From Sphingomonas gei (GTDB lineage: Bacteria; Pseudomonadota; Alphaproteobacteria; Sphingomonadales; Sphingomonadaceae), in contig NZ_SRXT01000002.1 of NCBI RefSeq assembly GCF_004792685.1, positions 186,001 through 250,000 of the forward strand: 64,000 nt of DNA, written 5' to 3'. Shown piece by piece: positions 41,523 through 49,405 of this stretch; the first letter of the stretch is position 1; each line of letters starts with the position of its first letter. The notes below the pieces were generated by a model that saw only the letters and a program-made list of their open reading frames with translations, was not told the origin of the DNA and ran no database searches. Both the position numbers and the translations under genes were made by a program.

Positions 41523-44279
41523 TCAATGCGCCGCGCCCCAGCTCGGGCCCACTCCGATCTCGACGCCGAGGGGGACGGTCAGCTGGATCGCGGGCTCGGC
41601 GGCGGTGGCCATCACGCGCTCGATCACTGGCTTTGCGGCTTCGACATCACCCTCGGGCAATTCGAACACCAGTTCGTCGTGGACCTGCATCAGCATGCGG
41701 ACGTTCGGCAGCCCGGCCTCGACGAGCGCCGGGCCCATCCGCGCCATTGCGCGCTTGATGATGTCGGCGCTGGTGCCCTGGATCGGGGCGTTGATCGCGG
41801 CGCGCTCGGCGCCCTGGCGCTCGTGCTGGACGCTCGACTTGATCCGCGGGAAATGCGTCTTCCGGCCGAACAAGGTGGTGGTGTAGCCCTTGGCGCGGAC
41901 CTCCTCGATCGTCGAGACGATATAGTTGTTGATCCCCGGGAAGCGCTCGAAATAGCGGTTGATCATGTCCTGCGCTTCGTCGGCGGTGACGTCGAGCCGG
42001 CCGGCGAGACCCCAGCGCGAGATGCCGTAGAGGATCGCGAAGTTGATCGTCTTGGCGCGGCCGCGGGTGTCGCGATTGACTTCGCCGAACAGCTCCATCG
42101 CCGTCATCGAATGGATGTCGTCGCCATTTTCGAACGCCATGCGGAGCGCCGGCACGTCGGCGATGTGTGCGGCGAGACGCAATTCGATCTGCGAATAATC
42201 GGCGGCAAGGATGACATTGCCCGGCTCGGCGACGAACGCGTCCCGGATTTGTCTGCCCACTTCGGTGCGAATCGGGATGTTCTGGAGATTCGGGTCGGTC
42301 GACGACAGCCGCCCGGTCTGCGCGCCGGTGAGCGAGTAGCTAGTGTGGACGCGCCCGGTCTCGGGGTTGATCTGCGCCTGGAGCGCGTCGGTATAGGTGG
42401 ATTTGAGTTTGGTGAGCTGGCGCCAGTCGAGCACCTTGACCACCATCTCGCGGCCGGGCGAATCCTTGTCGGCGGCGATCCGCTCTAGCTCGTTGACGTC
42501 GGTCGAATAGACCCCAGACTTGCCCTTGCGCCCGCCTTTGATGCCCATCTTGTCGAACAGCACGTCGCCCAATTGCTTGGGGCTGCCGATGGTGAACTTG
42601 AACCCGGCGATGGCGTGGATCTCCTCCTCGAGGATCGCCATCTGCTTCGAGAATTCATCGGACAGCCGCGCGAGCACCGCGGCGTCGACCTTGACGCCCT
42701 GACGCTCCATCCCGGCGATCACCGCGACGAGGGGCCGGTCGACCATCTCGTAGACGCGGGTGACGCTCTCGAATGGCAGACGCGGCTTGAAGCGGCGCCA
42801 CAGCCGCAGCGTGACATCGGCGTCCTCGGCGGCGTAGCGCGTCGCGGCCTTGAGATCGACTTCTCGGAAGCTCAATTGCTTCTTGCCCGTGCCGACCACG
42901 TCCTTGAACGCGATGCAGCTGTGCGAGAGGTGCGTCGCGGCAAGCTCGTCCATGCCATGGCCATGAAGCCCGGCGTCGAGATCGAAGCTCATCACGATCG
43001 TGTCGTCATAAGGGGCGACGGTGATCCCGCGCCGGGCGAAGACGATCATGTCGTATTTGAGGTTGTGCCCGATCTTGAGCACGGCCGGGTCCTCGAGCAG
43101 AGCCTTGAGCTTGGCCAGCGCCAGTGGCTTGTCGAGCTGGACCGGCTTTTCGGCGAACATGTCGCTGCCGCCGTGGGTGAGCGGAATGTAGCACGCCTTG
43201 TTGGGGGCGAGCGCGAGGCTGACGCCGCACAGGCCGGCGCGCATCGCGTCGAGCTCGCTGGTCTCGGTATCGACCGCGACCCAACCCTGGTGGATGGCGT
43301 CGGCGATCCAGCGGTCGAGATCGGCTTCTGTGACGACGGTCTCGTAGCCGTCGTGATCGCAGGGCGGATCTTCCTCGAAGCCGGGCGCCTCGTGCGTCTC
43401 CACGGGCGCGTCGGCGACTGCCGACAGCCGGTTGAGCAGAGTGCGGAAGCCGTGATGCTCGAGGAATGCGCGCAAAGGCGCGTCGGGGATGCCTTTCAAT
43501 TCGAGCTCGTCGAGCGGATCGGGCAAGGGCACGTCGCAGGCGAGCTCGACCAGCTTGCGCGAAAGCCGCGCCATATCGGCATGCTCGATGAGGTTGTCGC
43601 GGAGCTTGCCGGGCTTCATCGAGGGTGCGGCGGCGAGCACGGCCTCGACATCGCCATGCTCGAGGATCAATTTGGCGGCGGTCTTGGGGCCCACGCCGGG
43701 AACGCCGGGGACATTGTCGACGCTGTCGCCCATCAAGGCGAGCACTTCGCCGAGCTTGTCGGGCCCGACGCCGAACTTCGCCTCGGTATCCGCAGGCCCG
43801 AGCCGGCGATTGTTCATCGTATCGAGCATGTCGACCGACGGATCGGTCATCAGCTGCATCAGATCCTTGTCGGAACTGACGATCGTGACGGACCAGCCCT
43901 GCGCCAGCGCCGCCTTGGTGTAGCTCGCGATCAGGTCGTCGGCTTCCCAGCCTTGCTCCTCGATGCAGGGCAGCGAGAAGGCGCGGGTGGCGTCGCGAAT
44001 CATCGGGAATTGCGGGACGAGATCCTCGGGCGCGGGCGGGCGATGCGCCTTGTACTTGTCGTACATCTCGTTGCGGAAGGTGTGCTCGCTCTTGTCGAGG
44101 ATCACCGCCATGTGAGTCGGGCCGTCGGCCTTGTTCAGCTCGTCGACGAGCTTCCACAGCATGGTGGTATAGCCATAGACCGCGCCGACCGGCTCGTTGT
44201 GCTTGTTGGTGAGCGGCGGCAGCCGGTGATAGGCGCGGAAGATATAGCCGGAGCCGTCGACGAGATAGAGATGGGGCAT
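41523..44279 (-). CDS. polA: DNA polymerase I
   Basis: 918-aa A-family polymerase for Okazaki fragment processing and repair. Start MPHLYLVDGSGYIFRAYHRL is the normal N-terminus of the 5'-3' exonuclease domain (to about 290). The 3'-5' proofreading domain is intact (WVAVDTETSELDA, then YAAEDADVTLRL). The polymerase palm holds DYSQIELRLAAH, RAAINAPIQGTSADIIKRAM and MQVHDELVFELP. An upstream in-frame extension is derived from repeat sequence and was excluded. The gene is bracketed by two copies of the same palindromic repeat pair. Confidence 0.97.
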   Translation of the reverse strand: MPHLYLVDGSGYIFRAYHRLPPLTNKHNEPVGAVYGYTTMLWKLVDELNKADGPTHMAVILDKSEHTFRNEMYDKYKAHRPPAPEDLVPQFPMIRDATRAFSLPCIEEQGWEADDLIASYTKAALAQGWSVTIVSSDKDLMQLMTDPSVDMLDTMNNRRLGPADTEAKFGVGPDKLGEVLALMGDSVDNVPGVPGVGPKTAAKLILEHGDVEAVLAAAPSMKPGKLRDNLIEHADMARLSRKLVELACDVPLPDPLDELELKGIPDAPLRAFLEHHGFRTLLNRLSAVADAPVETHEAPGFEEDPPCDHDGYETVVTEADLDRWIADAIHQGWVAVDTETSELDAMRAGLCGVSLALAPNKACYIPLTHGGSDMFAEKPVQLDKPLALAKLKALLEDPAVLKIGHNLKYDMIVFARRGITVAPYDDTIVMSFDLDAGLHGHGMDELAATHLSHSCIAFKDVVGTGKKQLSFREVDLKAATRYAAEDADVTLRLWRRFKPRLPFESVTRVYEMVDRPLVAVIAGMERQGVKVDAAVLARLSDEFSKQMAILEEEIHAIAGFKFTIGSPKQLGDVLFDKMGIKGGRKGKSGVYSTDVNELERIAADKDSPGREMVVKVLDWRQLTKLKSTYTDALQAQINPETGRVHTSYSLTGAQTGRLSSTDPNLQNIPIRTEVGRQIRDAFVAEPGNVILAADYSQIELRLAAHIADVPALRMAFENGDDIHSMTAMELFGEVNRDTRGRAKTINFAILYGISRWGLAGRLDVTADEAQDMINRYFERFPGINNYIVSTIEEVRAKGYTTTLFGRKTHFPRIKSSVQHERQGAERAAINAPIQGTSADIIKRAMARMGPALVEAGLPNVRMLMQVHDELVFELPEGDVEAAKPVIERVMATAAEPAIQLTVPLGVEIGVGPSWGAAH

Positions 44280-44355
44280 CGCCGCGGGGATAGCCGAGGC
44301 GCGCGGCGCGGCAAAGCCTTCGCGTGAGATCGGACCGGGCCGGCTGAAATCATTC

Positions 44356-44441
44356 CCGTTCGCCCTGAGCCTGTCGAAGGGCGTCTGCCCCAACGGAATC
44401 GCGCGTGGATGGGCGCCCTTCGACAAGCTCAGGGCGAACGG
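44356..44441. repeat. Second inverted repeat pair upstream of polA
   Basis: Copies at 44356-44382 and 44415-44441 are the same family as 41374-41513, again inverted, with a 32-base spacer. They lie between polA and the 2OG oxygenase gene. Confidence 0.85.
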
Positions 44442-44457
44442 ATCGAGTCCGAGCGGC

Positions 44458-45150
44458 CTAAGCCGCGTCGTGAAAGATGATGCCGAGCGTGTGGCGCCGC
44501 CCGATATGTACTGCGCTGACGCCGTGGCGCATCGTCACGCGATACTCGCCCTTCATGCCGCGCACCGGGCGCTGGTTGACGGCGAATATCACTGCGTCGC
44601 CCTGGGTGAGCGGGACCACCGCGGCGCGCGATTGCATCCGCGGGCGCTGCTCGGTGAGGACGAATTCGCCGCCGGCGAAGTCGCGGCCGGGTGCGGAGAG
44701 CAAGACGGCAAGCTGGAGCGGGAAGACGTGATCGCCGTACAGGTCCTGGTGGAGGCAATTATAGTCGCCGGGGCCGTAGCGGAGCAGCAAGGGCGTCGGC
44801 CGGGTCTGGCCGGCGGCGTGGCATTTGGCGAGCCATTCGGCATGTGTCGCCGGGAAAAGGCGGTCGAGGCCCATGCGGGCGTGCCAGCGATTGGCGATGT
44901 CGGCGAGCGGGGGATAGAGCCGCGTCCGCAGCGCCTGCACCGGATCGGGCAGCGGATAAGCGAAATAGCGATATTCGCCGCGGCCGAAACCGTGCCGCGC
45001 CATGATCACCTGGCTGCGGAAATGTTCGGGGGTGTCGTAGAGGTCGGTGGTTCGCATGCAGGTGCCGGGGTCGAGGAGCTTGGGCAGCACCGCCCAGCCA
45101 TTGGTGTCGAGTGCTTCGGCGGCGCAGGTCCAGTCGATGTCTTGGGTCAT
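44458..45150 (-). CDS. 2OG-Fe(II) oxygenase
   Basis: 230-aa cupin-type dioxygenase that uses 2-oxoglutarate and Fe(II). Iron ligands are His134 and Asp136 in NCLHQDLYGD and a distal His near residue 209 (MRHGVSAVHIGRRH), with Arg at about 219 for 2-oxoglutarate. No signal peptide. Size and motifs resemble the family annotated as prolyl-4-hydroxylase/2OG oxygenase; the substrate is unknown. It lies between polA and the beta-lactamase-like gene on the same strand, but spacing does not show an operon. Confidence 0.85.
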   Translation of the reverse strand: MTQDIDWTCAAEALDTNGWAVLPKLLDPGTCMRTTDLYDTPEHFRSQVIMARHGFGRGEYRYFAYPLPDPVQALRTRLYPPLADIANRWHARMGLDRLFPATHAEWLAKCHAAGQTRPTPLLLRYGPGDYNCLHQDLYGDHVFPLQLAVLLSAPGRDFAGGEFVLTEQRPRMQSRAAVVPLTQGDAVIFAVNQRPVRGMKGEYRVTMRHGVSAVHIGRRHTLGIIFHDAA

Positions 45151-45213
45151 AAAGCGGCGCTAGACCGACACGGCGCACGACGCGCCCCGTTGCTTGCGGT
45201 CTAACGGGGAGGA

Positions 45214-46401
45214 TCAGCGCGAGGAATAGCCGTCCGGCATCATCCCCGAACCCGAAGGCTCGTGATACGCGACGACCGCTCTCGCCACTGCCTGCATCAG
45301 CAGCTGGCGCTCCCGGATCGGGCGCGACGTATCGCCGATCATCACCGCCAGGGCATAGGACCTGCCGTCGGGCGCGGTCAGGATGCCGACATCGTTGAAC
45401 CCGGCGGTGCGGCCGCCGAGATCCTGGCCGGTTCCCGTCTTGTGACCATAGAGCCAGCCCGGCGGGACGGCGCCGCGCACCCGCGCCTTGCCGGTCTTGG
45501 CGCCGCCCATCGTGGCGAGCAGCCAGTCGGTCGAGCTCGGCGACAGCAGTTCGCCGCGCTTGAGCCGCGCCAGCGCCTCTGCGATCGATGCGGGGGCGGC
45601 GCCGTCGGGCGGATCCTTGACGTAGGAATCGAAGGCGGCGCGGCGCACCTCGGGCGAAAGCTTTGCGCGGGCGACTGCGAAGGAATTGCCCATCGAATAT
45701 TCGGGCCGCCATTGCAGCCCCGCGGTGCCCGCCTGGAGCAGTTTCTCGCCGGGGCCGAAACGGATCGTGCCGAGCTGCTTGCGCGCGATGAAGTCGCGCA
45801 CCGCCTGCGGCCCGCCGACGAGGCGCAGCAATTTGTCGTTGCAGGTATTGTCGCTCATCTGCATCGCGCGGCGCATGATCTCGGCGACGGTGGTGGTGTA
45901 CCCGGTATCGCCCTTGACCAGCGACGCGATCGGCTGGTGGAACAAGGTGAAATCGGCGCGGGTGATAGTCAGCGGATCGTCGAGCCGTACGGTGCCGCGA
46001 TCGACCGCGTCGAGCACGGTCATCGTCACCCATAATTTGCTCACGCTCTGCTGCGGCAGCGGGCGGCGGGCAGTGACGTTGCTGGCCATCCAGCCATCGT
46101 CGATGCTGGTCACCGCGATCCCGGCCAATCCGCTGAAATTGCGCGTGATGGTGTCGATCGACGCGACCAGGCCGAGCGGGGCGGGCGGGCGCGGCTTGGT
46201 CGGCGCGGCGACCGCGGCAGGGAAGGGCATCAGCACGCTGTAGCTCGGTGCCGGCAGATAGGCGGCGAGCTGAATATCCTCGTGCACGGCGCAACCGAGC
46301 AGCATCGCCGGACCGAGCCCCGCGACGGTCAATGCCCGCTCTACCTTGGAAAAACTCTTGAATTTACGCACCAATGCAGCCCCTTGCGCCTTTTCCAGCA
46401 T
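45214..46401 (-). CDS. Class A beta-lactamase-like serine hydrolase, putative lipoprotein
   Basis: 395-aa protein with the class A penicillin-binding fold: S119-V-S-K122 (SxxK), S183-D-N185 and K321-T-G. The omega loop reads RPEYSMGN (232-239), with the Glu present but the Asn one residue further than in RxExxxN enzymes such as TEM, so hydrolysis efficiency is uncertain. The start MLEKAQGAALVRKFK gives a basic n-region and a lipobox, LLGC with Cys37, so it is likely a lipoprotein anchored in a membrane. The ATG at 46401 was chosen over an upstream in-frame start. It may be a housekeeping serine hydrolase rather than a resistance enzyme. Confidence 0.82.
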   Translation of the reverse strand: MLEKAQGAALVRKFKSFSKVERALTVAGLGPAMLLGCAVHEDIQLAAYLPAPSYSVLMPFPAAVAAPTKPRPPAPLGLVASIDTITRNFSGLAGIAVTSIDDGWMASNVTARRPLPQQSVSKLWVTMTVLDAVDRGTVRLDDPLTITRADFTLFHQPIASLVKGDTGYTTTVAEIMRRAMQMSDNTCNDKLLRLVGGPQAVRDFIARKQLGTIRFGPGEKLLQAGTAGLQWRPEYSMGNSFAVARAKLSPEVRRAAFDSYVKDPPDGAAPASIAEALARLKRGELLSPSSTDWLLATMGGAKTGKARVRGAVPPGWLYGHKTGTGQDLGGRTAGFNDVGILTAPDGRSYALAVMIGDTSRPIRERQLLMQAVARAVVAYHEPSGSGMMPDGYSSR

Positions 46402-46534
46402 GCGGCGACCGCGACTCGGCTCAAAGCCCGACAACAGCTGGATGCGACGAATCCGGTAACGATAGCGACGAATGGTGAAAGGAGAGCAAACCGGCACCGC
46501 CATAGCGCAACATAGGAAGCGGGCCGCGGTTTCG

Positions 46535-48112
46535 CTATCCGGACAAACCCTTTAGCGGCGATCGTCGTTCCGCTGGAGGCTCGCGCGTCAGCCGGTCGAC
46601 CCGAGTCATCGCTAGCGCGGCGAGCAGCAGAGTCACGGCGGCGAACGCCATCGTCCAGATTGGCTCGCCGGGGAAGAAGCGCTTCATGATCGATCCCATC
46701 GCCGTGGCGACGAGCAATTGCGGCACCACCACGAAGACGTTGAACAGCCCCATATAGATTCCGAGCTTCTGCTGCGGCAGGCTCGAGGCGAGGATCGCAT
46801 AGGGCATTGCGAGGATCGACGCCCAGGCGATCCCGATGCCGATCTCGCTGAGCAGCAGCCAGCGCGCGTCGGGCATCGCGAAGAAGCTGGCATAGCCCGC
46901 CGCGCCGCAGAGCAGCCCGACGATATGGGTACGCGCCTGCCCGATCCGCGCGGCGAGAGAGGGCAGGAGGGTCAGGGCGGCGATTGCGGCGGTGCCGTTA
47001 TAGGTGGCGAACAGCAGGTCGACCCAATTTGCCCCCTGCTGGTAGCGCGGGCTCGCCGCGCTTGCCGCACCGAAAAAGACCTGGGTGACGATCGGCGTCG
47101 TGTTGATCCACATGATGAACAGCGCCGACCAGCTGCAGAACTGGACCAACGCCAGCCGCTTCATCAATTCGGGCATCCCCGAGAAATCGCCGACGATGCT
47201 GCTCAGCATGTTGCTCGCCGCGCCGGATCGCGCGAGTGCGATGCCGATCCCGCTGGCGATGCCGTACGCGATCAGCAGGCCGCCGAGCAGATAGACTTCC
47301 TTCTCGAGCGCGGCGGCGCCGACCGCCCAGACGATGATCGCGCCGGCGACGATCCAAATCGCGCTCGACCCGTAATTGCGCGTGGCAAGTGCGGAATGGC
47401 TTTGCGCTTCGGGCGCATTGGTTTCGAAGGCGGCCATCTCGTCGGGCGGATATTCGCGGGTGGTGACCACCGTCCACAGCATCGCGAGGAACAATGCCGC
47501 GCCGCCGAACCAGAAGGCGTAGCGCACGGTGTCCGGTATCGCGCTGCCGGCCGCGTGGTTCGATACGCCGAGATGCTCGAGCGCCCAGGGGAAGATCGAG
47601 CCGACCACCGCGCCGGCCCCGATGAAGGCGGTCTGCACGGCATAGCCGGCGGCGTGCTGGTCTTTGCGCAGCATGTCGCCGACAAACGCGCGGAACGGCT
47701 CCATCGAGATGTTGAGCGACGCGTCGAGCACCCACAGCATCACCGCGGCGAACAGCAGGAAAGGCGCGAGCGGCATCGACACCAGGGCAAGCGCCGCGAG
47801 GATCGCGCCGGCGACGAAATAGGGGCGCCGCCGCCCCAACCGGCCGAGCCAGGTGCGGTCGCTCAGATGCCCGATGACCGGCTGGATCAGCAGTCCGGTG
47901 AGCGGTGCCGCCACCCACAGCCACGGCAGATCGTCGATCCTGGCGCCGAAGGTCTGGAAGATCCGGCTCATATTGGCATTCTGCAGCGCAAAGCCGATCT
48001 GGATGCCGAAGAAGCCGAAGCTGATGTTCCACAGCCCGGCAAAGGACTGGCGGGGTTTTTCGGCGCTCAAGCGCCCCTCCCTTTCAGGGAGGGGGATAGA
48101 AGATCCGCTCAC
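46535..48112 (-). CDS. MFS sugar transporter (SLC45/GPH-like)
   Basis: 525-aa inner-membrane permease with 12 predicted helices and MFS motifs: GHLSDRTWLGRLGRRRPYF after TM2, matching the signature of glycoside/maltose-type symporters. It is predicted to bring alpha-glucosides released in the periplasm into the cytosol. The GTG start (48112) overlaps the LacI stop as GTGA, so the two are coupled. A perfect hairpin (48074-48094) lies within its first codons and encodes LPEREG in the non-conserved N-terminal tail. Confidence 0.9.
   Translation of the reverse strand: MSGSSIPLPEREGRLSAEKPRQSFAGLWNISFGFFGIQIGFALQNANMSRIFQTFGARIDDLPWLWVAAPLTGLLIQPVIGHLSDRTWLGRLGRRRPYFVAGAILAALALVSMPLAPFLLFAAVMLWVLDASLNISMEPFRAFVGDMLRKDQHAAGYAVQTAFIGAGAVVGSIFPWALEHLGVSNHAAGSAIPDTVRYAFWFGGAALFLAMLWTVVTTREYPPDEMAAFETNAPEAQSHSALATRNYGSSAIWIVAGAIIVWAVGAAALEKEVYLLGGLLIAYGIASGIGIALARSGAASNMLSSIVGDFSGMPELMKRLALVQFCSWSALFIMWINTTPIVTQVFFGAASAASPRYQQGANWVDLLFATYNGTAAIAALTLLPSLAARIGQARTHIVGLLCGAAGYASFFAMPDARWLLLSEIGIGIAWASILAMPYAILASSLPQQKLGIYMGLFNVFVVVPQLLVATAMGSIMKRFFPGEPIWTMAFAAVTLLLAALAMTRVDRLTREPPAERRSPLKGLSG
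48074..48094. repeat. Perfect hairpin in the 5' coding region of the MFS gene
   Basis: CCCCTCCCT (48074-48082) and AGGGAGGGG (48086-48094) pair over a TTC loop. It sits about 20 bases after the start codon and could reduce translation of the permease relative to LacI, or simply be a repeat insertion in the N-terminal tail. Confidence 0.6.
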
Positions 48113-49131
48113 GAGCCGCAGGACCGGCGCACCACCAGCCGCGTCGGCAGCAGCGCCGACCCCACCGGCTGTTCGCGGATGCGGCCGATCAGTGTTTCGA
48201 CCAGCTTGCGCCCGGCGAGCCGGGGGTCCTGCATCACCGTGGTGAGCGGCGGGCTGGCCGAGCTGGCGGCCGGGATGTCGTCAAAGCCGACGACACCGAC
48301 ATCCTCGGGAATCTGCAGCCCGGCGGTGGCGAGCGCGCGCATCGCGCCGATCGCGATCAGGTCGCTCGCGGCGAGGATCGCATCGAATTTCTCGCCGCTG
48401 GCGAGCAGTGCGTTGGCCGCCGCAGCGCCGGACTCTTCGGTGGTAATCGCGTCGAACTGCAGCTTCGGCCGCGGAATCACGCCGGCTTGCTTGAGCGCCG
48501 CGAGATGCCCGCGATAACGATCGTGGAATTCGGGATAATGGCTCGACGCGCTGCCCAGAAAAGCGATGTTGCGCCGCCCGAGCGAAAGCAGATGCTGCGT
48601 CGCGTCGCGCCCGCCGCCGCGATTGTCGCAGCCCACCGTCAGCCCCGAAGCCTCGGACTGGACCGAGCCCCAGCGCACGAAATGGGTGCCGGCATCCTCG
48701 AGCGCGCGCAGCCGGCTGCGATAGAGCTCGTAATCGCCATAGCCGAGCAGGATGATCCCATCGGCCTTGCGCGAATCTTCGTAATCATTGTGCCAGTCGC
48801 TCGACAGCTGCTGGAAGCTGATCAGCAGATCATGGTCATGCTGGGCGCAGGCTCGGATGATCGAGCCGAGCATCGAATGGAAGAAGGGATTGATCAGCGA
48901 ATCATCCGCAGTCGGGTCCTCGAAGAACAGCAGCGCCAGGGTCCGCGAATGGCGGGTGCGCAGGTTCGAGGCGGCCTTGTCTACGCGGTAATTGAGCTGC
49001 TTGGCGATCGATTCGATGCGCAGCCGGGTCGCCGGGTTGACTCCAAGCTCGCCGCGCAACGCCCGGGACACCGTCGGTTGCGAGACGCCCGCCAATTGGG
49101 CGATGTCGAACGAAGTCGGCTTGCGCTGCAT
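48109..49131 (-). CDS. LacI-family regulator of the alpha-glucan locus
   Basis: 340-aa regulator. The start MQRKPTSFDIAQLAGVSQPT gives the HTH (residues 5-26) and hinge helix (RGELGVNPATRLRIESIAKQ). The ligand domain follows (HSRTLALLFFEDPTADDS; DGIILLGYGDYE; ILAASDLIAIGAMRAL). It heads a minus-strand pair with the MFS transporter and diverges from the TonB receptor of the glucan operon, so it most likely represses both sides in the absence of maltodextrin. The predicted effector is maltose or a related alpha-glucoside, by context only. A good -10 (TATTAT, 49180-49175) lies 44 bases upstream. Confidence 0.9.
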   Translation of the reverse strand: MQRKPTSFDIAQLAGVSQPTVSRALRGELGVNPATRLRIESIAKQLNYRVDKAASNLRTRHSRTLALLFFEDPTADDSLINPFFHSMLGSIIRACAQHDHDLLISFQQLSSDWHNDYEDSRKADGIILLGYGDYELYRSRLRALEDAGTHFVRWGSVQSEASGLTVGCDNRGGGRDATQHLLSLGRRNIAFLGSASSHYPEFHDRYRGHLAALKQAGVIPRPKLQFDAITTEESGAAAANALLASGEKFDAILAASDLIAIGAMRALATAGLQIPEDVGVVGFDDIPAASSASPPLTTVMQDPRLAGRKLVETLIGRIREQPVGSALLPTRLVVRRSCGS

Positions 49132-49174
49132 GCCCCGGCTCTCCCTTCCCTGCGCGCGGTCTGTGCCGCTTCGC

Positions 49175-49180
49175 ATAATA
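49175..49180 (-). promoter_or_regulatory. Predicted -10 of the LacI gene
   Basis: TATTAT on the minus strand is a 5/6 match to the -10 consensus at a suitable distance (44 bases) from the LacI start. No clear -35 is seen. Confidence 0.35.
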
Positions 49181-49251
49181 TGCAGACAGCGCAGATCGTT
49201 CGCTGCGTCAACGCCGCGAGCGCGGCAAATCGGCCGCCCCAGGCAGGTATC

Positions 49252-49272
49252 GCCACTGAATACGTATGTGGC
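49252..49272. promoter_or_regulatory. Candidate LacI-type operator in the divergent intergenic region
   Basis: ATACGTAT (49260-49267) is a perfect 8-bp palindrome with a central CpG, as LacI-family proteins prefer. It is flanked by imperfect inverted GCCAC/GTGGC arms (49252-49256 and 49268-49272). It lies between the divergent LacI gene and the TonB receptor. Confidence 0.4.
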
Positions 49273-49405
49273 CGGCTGGTCGAACCCGGGTGTTTCGGAA
49301 GAAGTGGCGCGGCGACGACGCGCAGCCTTTTGCGCGACACAGGGTGCGCATCCGAAAACGACCAGCCGGCAGAGCTGGAGGAGCGCAGTTTAGGGGAGAT
49401 GGACT

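Noticed and set aside
44280..44426. 49-residue N-terminal extension of DNA polymerase I
   Set aside because: The extension is encoded by the palindromic repeat pair and does not resemble PolA.
46718..48517. 599-aa plus-strand frame opposite the MFS and LacI genes
   Set aside because: Spans two well-supported minus-strand genes and reads as low-complexity charged sequence.
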